From Mesorhizobium sp. BR1-1-16 (GTDB taxonomy: Bacteria > Pseudomonadota > Alphaproteobacteria > Rhizobiales > Kaistiaceae): a stretch of 64,000 bases of DNA. The notes below the pieces were generated by a model that did not search any database, had not been told where the DNA came from, and saw only the letters and a program-made list of their open reading frames with translations. The stretch lies in NCBI RefSeq assembly GCF_020165495.1, contig NZ_JAIUIE010000001.1:310001-374000 (forward strand). Reading direction: 5' to 3'. The position numbers were made by a program, and so were the translations under genes. This document shows positions 15,627-23,623 of this stretch, piece after piece (within the stretch, counting starts at the first letter, position 1; every line of letters starts with the position of its first letter).

Positions 15627-17957
15627 TCAGCGCGTGATGGCGGTCAGGCTTCCGCTCGCCTGCTCGAGTTCCGCGAGGCCCGTCGCGCGCGTCCGCGTGA
15701 CAGCCGCCGCCTTGGCGGGGCGGACTGGCGGCGCATTGCGCAGCAGGGTATCGATTTCGATCAATCGGGCCGTCGTCGCCCCGGACATCATCAGCGGAGC
15801 CTGGTCGGCAGCGTTCACGGACGCCATCGCCTCGGGGCGTTCGCCATCCTGCGGCGGGTCATCGAGATAGGGGATCGGTTTCAGCGTGATGCCGTTATGG
15901 GCGACCGTCATCACCTTGTTCCACGTCTGCGCGGGCAGCGAGCCGCCGGTCATCTTGTTCGAGGAGGTGAAGTCGTCATTGCCGAACCAGACGCCGCCGA
16001 CATAGTTGCCGGTGAAGCCCATGAACCAGGCATCGCGATAGGCGTTTGTCGTGCCGGTCTTGCCGGCGGTCTTGATGCCCTGCAGCTTTGCGGCTCGGCC
16101 CGTGCCGCGCTCGGGGACCTGCGAAAGCATATAGTTCATCTTGGCGACGGTATCGGCGTCGAGAACCCGTTGCGGCGCCGGGATGTCGCGCTTGCGGTCG
16201 AAGACCACCTCGCCCTGGCTGTTGGTGATCTCGGTGAAGGCATAAGGCTTGGCCTTGAGACCGCCATTTGCGAACACGGCATAGGCGCCCGTCATGTCGA
16301 GCACGGTGACTTCGGTCGCGCCGAGCGGCAGCGACTTCGAATTGATGATCTTGGTGGTGATACCCATGCGGTGGGCGAGGTCGATAATGGTCTCGCGGCC
16401 GACGACGCCGGCGAGCCTGACAGCCACCGTATTCAGCGAGTGGATCAGCGCGGTCGTGAGCGGAATGTTGCCCATGAACTTGCCGCCATAATTCTTCGGC
16501 GACCAGTTGCCAATCGAGATCGGCGCATCTCGGACGATGGTCTGCGGCGTATAGCCATGCTGGATGGCCGCTGTGTACACGAAGGGCTTGAACGAGGAGC
16601 CGGGTTGGCGAAGCGCATCCGTGGCGCGGTTGAACTGGCTCTCGCCATAGTCGCGTCCCCCCACCATTGCGCGCACAGCCCCGTCGGGCTCGGCGATCAC
16701 CATCGCAGCCTGGCTGACGCGATAGCGCTCGCCGGATTCGCGGAGCGAACTCTCGATCGCGTCGTCGGCGGCCTGTTCAAGGCCGAGATCGACCGTCGTG
16801 CGCACCGTCAGGCTGCGGTCGCCGTTCGGCACCTGCTTCTTCACCTCGTCGAAGGCCCAGTCGAGAAAATAATCGGGTTCGGCAACCGTGCTGGCGCGCA
16901 TCACATCTGCCGGCTTGCGCCGTGCTCCGAGCACCTGGCCCTCGGTCAGGAAGCCGGCCTGCACCATATTGGTCAGCACTTCATTGGCGCGCGCCCGGGC
17001 CGCCGGCAGGTTCACATGTGGCGCGTAGCGGGTCGGCGCCTTGTAGAGCCCGGCGAGCATCGCGGACTCGGCAAGGTCGAGATCGGTGACCTTCTTGCCG
17101 AAGTAGAACTCTGCCGCTGCCGCCGCCCCGAAATTGCCGCCGCCCATATAGGCGCGGTCGAGATAAAGCTGCAGGATGTCGTGCTTGGAAAGATTGCTTT
17201 CGAGCCAGAGCGCCAGAAAAGCTTCCTTGATCTTGCGGTCGATCGTGCGTTCGTTCGAAAGGAAGAGGTTCTTGGCAAGCTGCTGCGTGATCGACGATCC
17301 GCCCTGGACAACCGCGTCGGAACGCAGGTTTTCGAAGAGCGCGCGGGTCGTTCCGAGGATGTCGATCCCGAAATGCGTATAGAAGCGGCGGTCTTCGGTG
17401 GCGAGCGTCGCCTTGATCAGGCTGTCGGGCATCTCCTCCAGCGGCACGGCGTCGGAGTGGCGGACGCCGCGCTTGCCGATTTCGGTTCCGAAGCGATCAA
17501 GGAACGTGACCGAATAGTCCTGCTGCGCCATCCAGTCGCCATGTGTCGCGTCGAAGGCTGGCAATGCCAGCATCAGCAGGACGATGCCGCCGCCACAGGC
17601 GAGCGTCAGCCCATCGCCGAGCAGCTCGATCGGCGCGCGGGCAAGGCCGCTGACCCGGAAGCGGCGCATGAAGCGCGAGGCGCCTTCGGCGCTTTCGACC
17701 ATCTGGTGCCAGAGCGTGAAGAGGCCGGAATCGATCAGCGCGTCGATCTCGATCAGCCGGAGCGCCTGCCTTTTCGGCGGCGGCGCAACGATTGTCGGAT
17801 TTTGGCCCGCGACCGACTGGGAGGGATCGACAGTCTCGCCGCCGCGCAGCGCCTTGACGATCTCGCTGCCGGACCGGCTTGCCGCATCGGCGCCTGGCGC
17901 AAAAAGGCCGCGCCGCCGTCCGAACCAAGTCGTGATACGATCGAGGACGTTCGCCAA
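15627..17957 (-). CDS. Class A penicillin-binding protein (PBP1A family), bifunctional
   Basis: About 776 residues from TTG 17957. It synthesises peptidoglycan with an N-terminal glycosyltransferase and a C-terminal transpeptidase. After a cytoplasmic lead and one transmembrane helix (LACGGGIVLLMLALPAF), the glycosyltransferase motifs are ATEDRRFYTHFGID (catalytic Glu), QGGSSITQQLAKNLFLS and AFLALWLESNLSKHDILQLY. The transpeptidase motifs are PGSSFKPFVYTA (SxxK), HSLNTVAVRLA (SxN) and TAGKTGTTNAYRDAWF (KTG). The frame is open to an ATG at 18065, but that would leave five bases to the divergent UPF0260 gene and no room for promoters, so the TTG with GGAACAGG upstream is preferred. Confidence 0.92.
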   Translation of the reverse strand: MANVLDRITTWFGRRRGLFAPGADAASRSGSEIVKALRGGETVDPSQSVAGQNPTIVAPPPKRQALRLIEIDALIDSGLFTLWHQMVESAEGASRFMRRFRVSGLARAPIELLGDGLTLACGGGIVLLMLALPAFDATHGDWMAQQDYSVTFLDRFGTEIGKRGVRHSDAVPLEEMPDSLIKATLATEDRRFYTHFGIDILGTTRALFENLRSDAVVQGGSSITQQLAKNLFLSNERTIDRKIKEAFLALWLESNLSKHDILQLYLDRAYMGGGNFGAAAAAEFYFGKKVTDLDLAESAMLAGLYKAPTRYAPHVNLPAARARANEVLTNMVQAGFLTEGQVLGARRKPADVMRASTVAEPDYFLDWAFDEVKKQVPNGDRSLTVRTTVDLGLEQAADDAIESSLRESGERYRVSQAAMVIAEPDGAVRAMVGGRDYGESQFNRATDALRQPGSSFKPFVYTAAIQHGYTPQTIVRDAPISIGNWSPKNYGGKFMGNIPLTTALIHSLNTVAVRLAGVVGRETIIDLAHRMGITTKIINSKSLPLGATEVTVLDMTGAYAVFANGGLKAKPYAFTEITNSQGEVVFDRKRDIPAPQRVLDADTVAKMNYMLSQVPERGTGRAAKLQGIKTAGKTGTTNAYRDAWFMGFTGNYVGGVWFGNDDFTSSNKMTGGSLPAQTWNKVMTVAHNGITLKPIPYLDDPPQDGERPEAMASVNAADQAPLMMSGATTARLIEIDTLLRNAPPVRPAKAAAVTRTRATGLAELEQASGSLTAITR

Positions 17958-18070
17958 AGCCTGTTCCGGGGCACGTTGTGGACCATCCGCCGGCCATCTG
18001 TTCCAATGTCGGACAGAATGCCGCCTGGACCATCCGGTTCTGGACGATTGATTAAGGATACGCAACTCCC

Positions 18071-18556
18071 ATGCCCGTTCAAGAAGACGGCAAGGCCCTC
18101 GATCCCGATCTTCCTTTCTGGAAGCGCCTGACGCTCGAGGAGATGAGCAAGGCGCAATGGGAATCGCTGTGCGACGGCTGCGCGCGCTGCTGCCTGAACA
18201 AGCTCGAGGATTGGGACACCGGCGAGATCGTCTGGACGGCGGTGGCCTGCCAGTTGCTCGACGACGAAAGCTGCCGGTGCTCGGATTATCCGAACCGCAG
18301 CACGCGGGTTCCTGATTGCATCCCGCTCGATCCGGAGAAGGTGCGCACGCTTTCCTGGCTGCCGGGGACCTGCGGCTATCGGCTCGTCGCCGAGGGACGC
18401 GACCTCTACTGGTGGCATCCGCTCGTCTCGGGCGATGCGGAAACCGTGCATGAAGCTGGCATTTCGGTGACTGGACGCACTGTGAGCGAGGCCGATATCC
18501 CGATCGAGGACTATGAGGATTTCCTGGTGACCTGGCCGGCCGAGCGCCCGGATTAA
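18071..18556 (+). CDS. UPF0260 / YcgN-type cysteine cluster protein
   Basis: A 161-residue soluble protein with the cysteine pattern of the UPF0260/YcgN family: [14 protein letters not shown] near residue 35, then [32 protein letters not shown] and [20 protein letters not shown]. Such Cys clusters are thought to bind a metal or Fe-S centre, but no activity is established. It is transcribed divergently from the penicillin-binding protein gene and is followed by an aldo/keto reductase after a 123-base gap. Confidence 0.9.
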   Translation: MPVQEDGKALDPDLPFWKRLTLEEMSKAQWESLCDGCARCCLNKLEDWDTGEIVWTAVACQLLDDESCRCSDYPNRSTRVPDCIPLDPEKVRTLSWLPGTCGYRLVAEGRDLYWWHPLVSGDAETVHEAGISVTGRTVSEADIPIEDYEDFLVTWPAERPD

Positions 18557-18679
18557 CCGCAGGATTCCGCCGCCGATCGGTACAATCACGAAATGTCGAC
18601 TACGATCGCGGCGACGTCTGCGCTAAGCTTGCCTTACCTTTCGCATCGTTTTTCCCACCATGATTGGAGGATACGCGCC

Positions 18680-19660
18680 ATGGATTATACGCGCCTCGGC
18701 CAGACTGGCCTTGAAGTTTCGCGGATCTGCCTCGGTTGCATGAGCTATGGCGACCCGGCCAGGGGTACGCATAGCTGGTCGCTGCCCGAGGAAGAGAGCC
18801 GGCCCTTCATCAAGAAGGCGCTCGATCTCGGCATCAATTTCTTCGATACCGCCAATGCCTATTCTGAGGGGACGAGCGAGGAATATGTTGGCCGCGCTCT
18901 GAAAGACTATGCGAAGCGCGACGAAATCGTCATCGCGACCAAAGTATTCGGCCGTATGCGTCCCGGACCGAACGGCGCCGGCCTTTCGCGCAAGGCCATT
19001 CTCGCCGAAATCGACGCCAGCCTGAAGCGGCTCGGCACCGATTATGTCGATCTCTACCAGATCCACCGTTTCGACCCCGCGACGCCGATCGAGGAGACGC
19101 TCGAAGCGCTCAACGATATCGTCCGCGCCGGCAAGGTTCGCTATATCGGCGCCTCCTCGATGTTCGCCTGGCAGTTCGCCAAGATGCTCGCCACCTCCGA
19201 CAAAAACGGCTGGGCGCGCTTCGTCTCGATGCAGGATTATGTCAACCTGCTCTACCGGGAGGAGGAGCGCGAGATGCTGCCGCTTTGCCGCGAGGAGGGG
19301 ATCGGCGTCATTCCGTGGAGCCCGCTCGCGCGTGGCCGCCTGACCCGCGACTGGGACGAGAAGACCGCCCGGGCCGAGACCGACGAATTCGGCAAGACGC
19401 TTTATGACAAGACCGCCGAGGCCGACAAGAAGGTCGTCGAGGCCGTTGCCCACGTCGCGTCGGAGCGGGGCATCGCCCGCGCGCAGGTGGCGCTCGCCTG
19501 GGTCCTGCAGAAATCGCCGGTGACGGCGCCGATCGTTGGCGCGACCAGGATCGAGCATCTCGAGGATGCCGCCGGCGCGCTTTCGGTGAAGCTCGACGAC
19601 TACGAGATCGCCCATCTCGAGGCGCCCTATGTGCCGCATGCGGTGGCCGGCTTCGTCTGA
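18680..19660 (+). CDS. Aldo/keto reductase
   Basis: A 326-residue NADPH-dependent oxidoreductase with the (beta/alpha)8 aldo/keto reductase fold. ATG 18680 is preceded by TTGGAGG. The catalytic tetrad residues can be placed: Asp and Tyr in DTANAYSEGTSEEYVG, Lys in IVIATKVFG and His in DLYQIHRFDPATPIEETL. The phosphate-binding C-terminal segment is TAPIVGATRIEHLED. It closely resembles the YajO/Tas-like subfamily (LGQTGLEVSRICLGCMSYGD). Substrate unknown. Confidence 0.92.
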   Translation: MDYTRLGQTGLEVSRICLGCMSYGDPARGTHSWSLPEEESRPFIKKALDLGINFFDTANAYSEGTSEEYVGRALKDYAKRDEIVIATKVFGRMRPGPNGAGLSRKAILAEIDASLKRLGTDYVDLYQIHRFDPATPIEETLEALNDIVRAGKVRYIGASSMFAWQFAKMLATSDKNGWARFVSMQDYVNLLYREEEREMLPLCREEGIGVIPWSPLARGRLTRDWDEKTARAETDEFGKTLYDKTAEADKKVVEAVAHVASERGIARAQVALAWVLQKSPVTAPIVGATRIEHLEDAAGALSVKLDDYEIAHLEAPYVPHAVAGFV

Positions 19661-19757
19661 GCCGCGACGCACCACCAACGCCCGCGCGCTTTGATCCGCA
19701 TCAACGCGCGCGCGGCGACGGCCGATAGGCTGGCTCCATCGACCAGGGAGCAGGGCC

Positions 19758-20342
19758 TTGAGCCAGCGGATCGTCATCCTCGACGGACATCCCGACCCGG
19801 CCGGCGGGCATTTCTGCAATGCGCTTGCCGATGCCTATGCCGAAGGCGCGCGCGAGGCCGGGCGCAGCGTGGAGACGATCCGCCTCGCCAGCCTCGACAT
19901 TCCGCTCCTGCGCTCGAAGGATGACTTCGAGCAGCGCGGCGTGCCGGAAGGCCTCGTCGCGGCGGCGGCGGCGATCCGCGACAGCGATCACATCGTCATG
20001 ATCTTCCCCCTCTGGCTCGGCACGATGCCGGCGCTGGTCAAGGCCTTCTTCGAACAGGTGTTCCGCCCGGGCACGGGCTTCGCCTATCAGGAAGGCCGCT
20101 TCCCGAAGAAGCTGCTCGCCGGCCATTCGGCCCGCCTGGTGGTGACCATGGGCATGCCGGCGCCGCTCTATCGCTGGTTCTTCGGCGCCCATGGCGTCAA
20201 GGGCATGGAGCGCAACATCCTCGATTTCGTCGGCATCAGGCCGGTCCATGAAAGTTTCTACGGCAATGTCGAGGGCGCGAGCGCGGAAAAGCGCGCCGCC
20301 TGGCTCGCCGAGATGCGCGCGCATGGCGCCAACGGTGATTAG
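19758..20342 (+). CDS. Flavodoxin-fold NAD(P)H-dependent oxidoreductase
   Basis: 194 residues from TTG 19758, with GGGAGCAGGG upstream. The N-terminal RIVILDGHPDPAGGHFCNAL is the FMN phosphate-binding loop of the Flavodoxin_2 family (NQO1/MdaB/KefF-like), and IVMIFPLWLGTMPALVKAFF is the conserved second flavin-contact segment. It probably reduces quinones or related electrophiles using NAD(P)H. The 202-base stretch after it (20343-20546) is GC-rich low-complexity sequence with CGCGGCCGG motifs and no recognisable gene. Confidence 0.85.
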   Translation: MSQRIVILDGHPDPAGGHFCNALADAYAEGAREAGRSVETIRLASLDIPLLRSKDDFEQRGVPEGLVAAAAAIRDSDHIVMIFPLWLGTMPALVKAFFEQVFRPGTGFAYQEGRFPKKLLAGHSARLVVTMGMPAPLYRWFFGAHGVKGMERNILDFVGIRPVHESFYGNVEGASAEKRAAWLAEMRAHGANGD

Positions 20343-20546
20343 GGCGATCAGCGCCTGAAGCGATCGGCCGCGCGGGATGGCGCGGCCGGCAAGGCCCGGG
20401 AGGGCGCGGCCGGAGAGAGGGGGCGAGCGAAGCGTGGGGGCGCGTCGCTCCCCGCTCGCTCCGGCCAGCGGCCCGCCCGAGCCGGATCGGCCCTCTCCGC
20501 CGCGCCGGTCCCGGTCAGGCGGCGCGCTTCGGCGCTGGCCGGCTGC

Positions 20547-21515
20547 TCAATCGGCCCATTCGGGATCGGTGGTGAAGGCGATGGTGAGCCAGCGGTCCGG
20601 GCTCTCGTCGCCGATCGCAGCGCCGATTTCATCGCGGAGGCGATCCCAATCCTCGAGCGGCCGCGCCGGCAGCCCTGATGGCACGATGAAATAGATCTCG
20701 ATCTGCCGGCCCCGGCCGACCCGCGCCACATAGGCGCGATAGGAGAGGAATCCCTCGCGCGCGACGATCCCGGCCGCGACCGCGTCGACCGCGCGCTTCA
20801 GCTCCGGCGGCGTCACCAGCAGGATATCGGCCAGCGCCCGCCGCACCGTGCCGATCGGGATCGGGATGATGGCGAGCGAAACGAGCGCCAGCGCCGCGGG
20901 ATCGACATAGGGCGCGACGAAGGCGAGCGGCGTCCCCTCCGCGAAGAAGCCGAACAGGAAGGCGATGAGCAGCGCGCCCGAAAGCGCCGCCGACATCAGC
21001 CAGGACTTGGCGTCCAGCGCCACGAAATCCGAGCCGATCGACCGGTTGGCGCGCCGGCAATAAAGCGCCATGGCGAGCGCGGCGGAAAGCGCGATCCCCG
21101 CATAGAGGATCGCCGCCGCGAAGGGCAACGCGTTGCCGCCGGTGATCAGCGTCTTGACCGCGTTGATCAGCGCATAGACGGCCGCGCCGATCAGAAGCGT
21201 GCCGTTCAGGAGCAGCACGATCGGCTCCAGATGCCAGAACCCCATGGTGAAGCGCTCGGCGAGCTTGCCGCGCGGCGAAAGCCCCGAGGTCGAGCCGGCA
21301 ATGAGGCTCGCCACCGAAAGCGCAACCAGCGTCATCGCAGCGTCGGTGAGCGCATAGACGCCGTCAAAGATGATCGCCGAAGACCCGGTCATCAACCCGA
21401 CCAGCACGCCAAACACCGCCAGCGCAACGGTGGCGACAATGGAAACGCGAAGAACGGACTGCTCGGCGTTCAGGGCGGCAGGCGGGGCAAGACGGACCAT
21501 GCGCCGTGATCGCAC
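20547..21515 (-). CDS. Cation diffusion facilitator (CDF) family transporter
   Basis: A roughly 320-residue inner-membrane divalent-cation/proton exchanger. The first metal-site helix is IIFDGVYALTDAAMTLVALS and the second DFVALDAKSWLMSAALSG, each carrying the Asp residues expected for the transport site. Six transmembrane helices precede a C-terminal cytosolic domain (from PPELKRAVDAVAAG) that regulates or dimerises the transporter. ATGs at 21515 and 21500 are both possible; neither has a strong ribosome site. The metal cannot be deduced. It borders the accessory island that begins downstream. Confidence 0.85.
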   Translation of the reverse strand: MRSRRMVRLAPPAALNAEQSVLRVSIVATVALAVFGVLVGLMTGSSAIIFDGVYALTDAAMTLVALSVASLIAGSTSGLSPRGKLAERFTMGFWHLEPIVLLLNGTLLIGAAVYALINAVKTLITGGNALPFAAAILYAGIALSAALAMALYCRRANRSIGSDFVALDAKSWLMSAALSGALLIAFLFGFFAEGTPLAFVAPYVDPAALALVSLAIIPIPIGTVRRALADILLVTPPELKRAVDAVAAGIVAREGFLSYRAYVARVGRGRQIEIYFIVPSGLPARPLEDWDRLRDEIGAAIGDESPDRWLTIAFTTDPEWAD

Positions 21516-21585
21516 GGCGCGGGGTCAGGGGGAAGGGTGGGGAGAGGAAGCAAATGCTGAGCAAAAAGAAACGACAGCCTTCGGT

Positions 21586-21650
21586 CACCTGACGGCATGT
21601 GTTGACAGGTGACGGCATGTGATCATACTCTAATCACATGACGGCAACTG
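21586..21650. repeat. Three 16-bp direct repeats in the island promoter
   Basis: CACCTGACGGCATGTG (21586-21601), CAGGTGACGGCATGTG (21606-21621) and CACATGACGGCAACTG (21635-21650) share the pattern CANNTGACGGCANNTG. Spacing is 20 and 29 bases. The second copy overlaps the -35/-10 interval of the putative promoter at 21602-21629. The regulator gene begins 12 bases after the third copy. Confidence 0.7.
21602..21629 (+). promoter_or_regulatory. Putative sigma-70 promoter of the RHH regulator gene
   Basis: TTGACA at 21602-21607 is a perfect -35 box; CATACT at 21624-21629 is a fair -10 at 16-base spacing. It is embedded in the three 16-bp repeats, a layout expected for autoregulation by the ribbon-helix-helix protein encoded next. 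Confidence 0.5.
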
Positions 21651-21662
21651 AATGAGGCACCC

Positions 21663-22103
21663 ATGCGGGCGATCAAGTGCAAGCGGATCATCGACGGCAA
21701 GACCTACAACACAGAAACGGCAACCCAGATTGCCGGATGGGATGAGGATACTGATGGTCCCTGGGACACGGGCGAGTACCTCTATCAAACTCGTTTTGGA
21801 GCCTTTTTTCGGTATTGGTATCTCGAAGGGGCAAACGAAGACGATTACGAGAAGATCGAGCCCTTGACCCCGGAGGACGCGCAGATCTGGCTCGAAAAGA
21901 GAACGAGCTGGAATCCCGAACTAATTGAAGCCCTATTTGGCGCCATGCCGGAGGCCGGGTCGGGCGAAATCAAATACACGCTGCGCCTGCCGGAAAGCCT
22001 CCGCAACAAGCTCGCGATCCGTGCCGAAGAAAACAAGCAATCCCTCAACGCATGGATCGTGCGGTGCCTCGAGCGCTGCGCTTCCAATGGAAGTGCAGAA
22101 TGA
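21663..22103 (+). CDS. Arc-like ribbon-helix-helix DNA-binding protein
   Basis: 146 residues. The C-terminal 40 residues form a ribbon-helix-helix DNA-binding domain of the Arc/HicB type (IKYTLRLPESLRNKLAIRAE, then ENKQSLNAWIVRCLER). The N-terminal part (KRIIDGKTYNTETATQIAGW, YLYQTRFGAFFRYWYLE, ending PLTPEDAQIWLEKR) is a small domain seen in phage- and plasmid-associated proteins of unknown function. Such regulators usually bind tandem operator half-sites and repress their own operon, and three 16-bp repeats lie just upstream. Its stop overlaps the next start. The surrounding island is less GC-rich than the core genome. It is not accompanied by a recognisable toxin on the same strand. Confidence 0.7.
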   Translation: MRAIKCKRIIDGKTYNTETATQIAGWDEDTDGPWDTGEYLYQTRFGAFFRYWYLEGANEDDYEKIEPLTPEDAQIWLEKRTSWNPELIEALFGAMPEAGSGEIKYTLRLPESLRNKLAIRAEENKQSLNAWIVRCLERCASNGSAE

Positions 22104-22228
22104 GCAAGATCGAGATCGATGCTTCAAAGGCCCGCCTGCGGCTCTCGGCCGAAGGCGCTGTGGCCATGATTATCGGGTGCACGCTGGCGCTTGTCATTCT
22201 AGCCGCGGCGTTTCGTTACCTTGCCTAA
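22100..22228 (+). CDS. 42-residue single-helix membrane peptide
   Basis: A short ORF whose ATG overlaps the stop of the ribbon-helix-helix gene (ATGA). The product has a charged N-terminus (SKIEIDASKARLRLS), then one hydrophobic helix (AVAMIIGCTLALVILAAAF). It looks like an inner-membrane peptide co-translated with the regulator. Such pairs can be membrane-active toxins or accessory peptides, but there is no direct evidence here. Confidence 0.5.
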   Translation: MSKIEIDASKARLRLSAEGAVAMIIGCTLALVILAAAFRYLA

Positions 22229-22273
22229 CAAAGCGAGTCTGCACCCGTTCCCCTTCAAATAAGCGAATCGCAG

Positions 22274-22786
22274 TTAATGCGAGCCCGGATGATTGTAGAG
22301 TCGTGCCGTCCCAAACAGTGAAACTGCCACGACCAACCCCATAAGTACTGCATAGGTGAGCAACCAAAACCCTACTAGGTCCAGAAGAAGCAGGAATTTA
22401 GCCGGAATGACGAGTGTGTACATAAGGCCAGCAGTTTGAAACAAGATAAAGTGCACAAATTTTGAGGCGAGGTCAATGTAGTAGGAGTCTTCTCTGCCTT
22501 CCTCTGCAAGCACCTTGAACATACTCGTGGTCGGGAAGGCGAGAACAATTGCCATCGCACCTAGCGAAAAGCCGAGCAAGGCGGGCAAGCTCGCCAAAGC
22601 GCCAAGAGACCAAAATTCCAGTCGCCCTGTGAGAAGCGCTAAAAGTGACATCAGTGCTGCCAATAGCGATGCCGGAGATTTCAGAAGCGCCAGGCTGCCA
22701 CCATAGACCTTCCAGTAATGCGCAAAGTCGTTAGCGAAGACGCTAAATTCAGCCCAGGCCAGATATCGTTGAAAGTAGACGCGCAA
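22274..22786 (-). CDS. Four-helix membrane protein paired with DUF4747-like gene (RexB-like topology)
   Basis: About 170 residues from TTG 22786, chosen because AAAGGTGA lies eight bases upstream; the frame is open to an ATG at 22864, which would overlap the upstream gene by 116 bases. Hydrophobicity suggests four helices: SPASLLAALMSLLALLTG, LPALLGFSLGAMAIVLAF, a long segment after SKFVHFILFQTAGLMYTLVI, and LLTYAVLMGLVVAVSLFG. Charged residues cluster in the central loop (AEEGREDSYYIDLASK). I do not recognise a named family. It overlaps the end of the DUF4747-like gene by 38 bases and must be co-expressed with it. The order soluble protein then four-helix membrane protein is that of lambda rexA-rexB, so an ion-channel effector is a working hypothesis only. 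Confidence 0.6.
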   Translation of the reverse strand: MRVYFQRYLAWAEFSVFANDFAHYWKVYGGSLALLKSPASLLAALMSLLALLTGRLEFWSLGALASLPALLGFSLGAMAIVLAFPTTSMFKVLAEEGREDSYYIDLASKFVHFILFQTAGLMYTLVIPAKFLLLLDLVGFWLLTYAVLMGLVVAVSLFGTARLYNHPGSH

Positions 22787-23600
22787 AGAAGTTGTCACCT
22801 TTCTCCATTTCGACGACAATTTTCTTAGGCTGGTCGCGAGTAGAGAGCTCCGCTTTTGTGCCATCGGCGTATCGCCCTTCGCCCTTCACTACGCCGTTCG
22901 TGGCACCAACTTCAGCTTGTTCCCGGTATTCGGCATCAAGAGTGATTCGCGCCGCCTCAGGGGCTTTTTGTATCCTTGTTTCGAGCTTTTGCGCATGAAG
23001 GGCATCGAGCTTATCGTTTATGCGCTTCACTGCCTGAGGTGACGCGCCATCAGGGTTCGGCCTAACTACCCTGATGAACAGCGTGTCCAGCCTTGGCAGT
23101 GCCAATATTTTCTCAACTGCATCCTTCTCCGGCACCAACGTCACTTCTACAGTCGGAAAATCTGAACCTAGCACCGTAGCGCTTAGCAGTCCGGCGAATA
23201 TTCGGTGAACGACCGTCGCTCCCACCGTTTGGTCGAGGTCGTTACGCGTCTCAAAATACAGCTGATGCGTCTTTTCGTTAAATACGAAATCGAACGCGCG
23301 GAAGTTTGGTCGCGCGTTAGGCGGTATGGAAATAGTCTTTTTTAGGTCTGGGTCGATCTGCTGACCCTTATCGAGGTCAATCCATGGCCCTTCAAGATCG
23401 ATCTCTGTCCAGATAAGAATTTGTCCTTGCAGGATATGCCTATATCTCTCGTTTTGCGTAGGATTAGTGATTCGAGCATAATCAACCCCACGCGCCTGGA
23501 CGATTATCCGCGCCGCGCGAGCAAAAATCCCCCTGTATGCACCCGTTTCGTGCGGGTTCGCAGCAATGTTCAATGAAAAAACAGAAACTCTTCTGGCCAA
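22749..23600 (-). CDS. DUF4747-like protein, possible phage-exclusion sensor
   Basis: 283 residues from TTG 23600, preceded by a G-rich ribosome site. Features matching my recollection of the DUF4747 family are the opening VFSLNIAANPHETGAYRGIF, the early strand HILQGQILIWTEIDLEGPWI, the central RPNFRAFDFVFNEKTHQLYF, then VEVTLVPEKDAVEKILALPR and LFIRVVRPNPDG. The C-terminal part is rich in short beta-strand patterns ending in an amphipathic segment (FFARLLSTISGLG). There are no catalytic motifs. Its length and domain layout (an N-terminal sensor-like domain, then a mixed domain) resemble lambda RexA in outline, but clear sequence identity is not visible. It is first in a two-gene operon with the membrane protein and lies in an island of atypical composition. 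Confidence 0.6.
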   Translation of the reverse strand: MARRVSVFSLNIAANPHETGAYRGIFARAARIIVQARGVDYARITNPTQNERYRHILQGQILIWTEIDLEGPWIDLDKGQQIDPDLKKTISIPPNARPNFRAFDFVFNEKTHQLYFETRNDLDQTVGATVVHRIFAGLLSATVLGSDFPTVEVTLVPEKDAVEKILALPRLDTLFIRVVRPNPDGASPQAVKRINDKLDALHAQKLETRIQKAPEAARITLDAEYREQAEVGATNGVVKGEGRYADGTKAELSTRDQPKKIVVEMEKGDNFFARLLSTISGLG

Positions 23601-23623
23601 ATGAATCCCCCCCCGTCAGGACG

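Noticed and set aside
15384-18131. A very long open frame (915 codons) on the plus strand
   Set aside because: It is antisense to the complete class A PBP gene, whose motifs are all present. High-GC codon usage keeps the complementary frame open.
18623-19819. A 398-codon minus-strand frame
   Set aside because: Antisense to the aldo/keto reductase, which carries the catalytic tetrad.
21663-22228. A classical HicAB or RelBE toxin-antitoxin pair
   Set aside because: The RHH protein is longer than a typical antitoxin, and the neighbouring peptide lacks a toxin fold.
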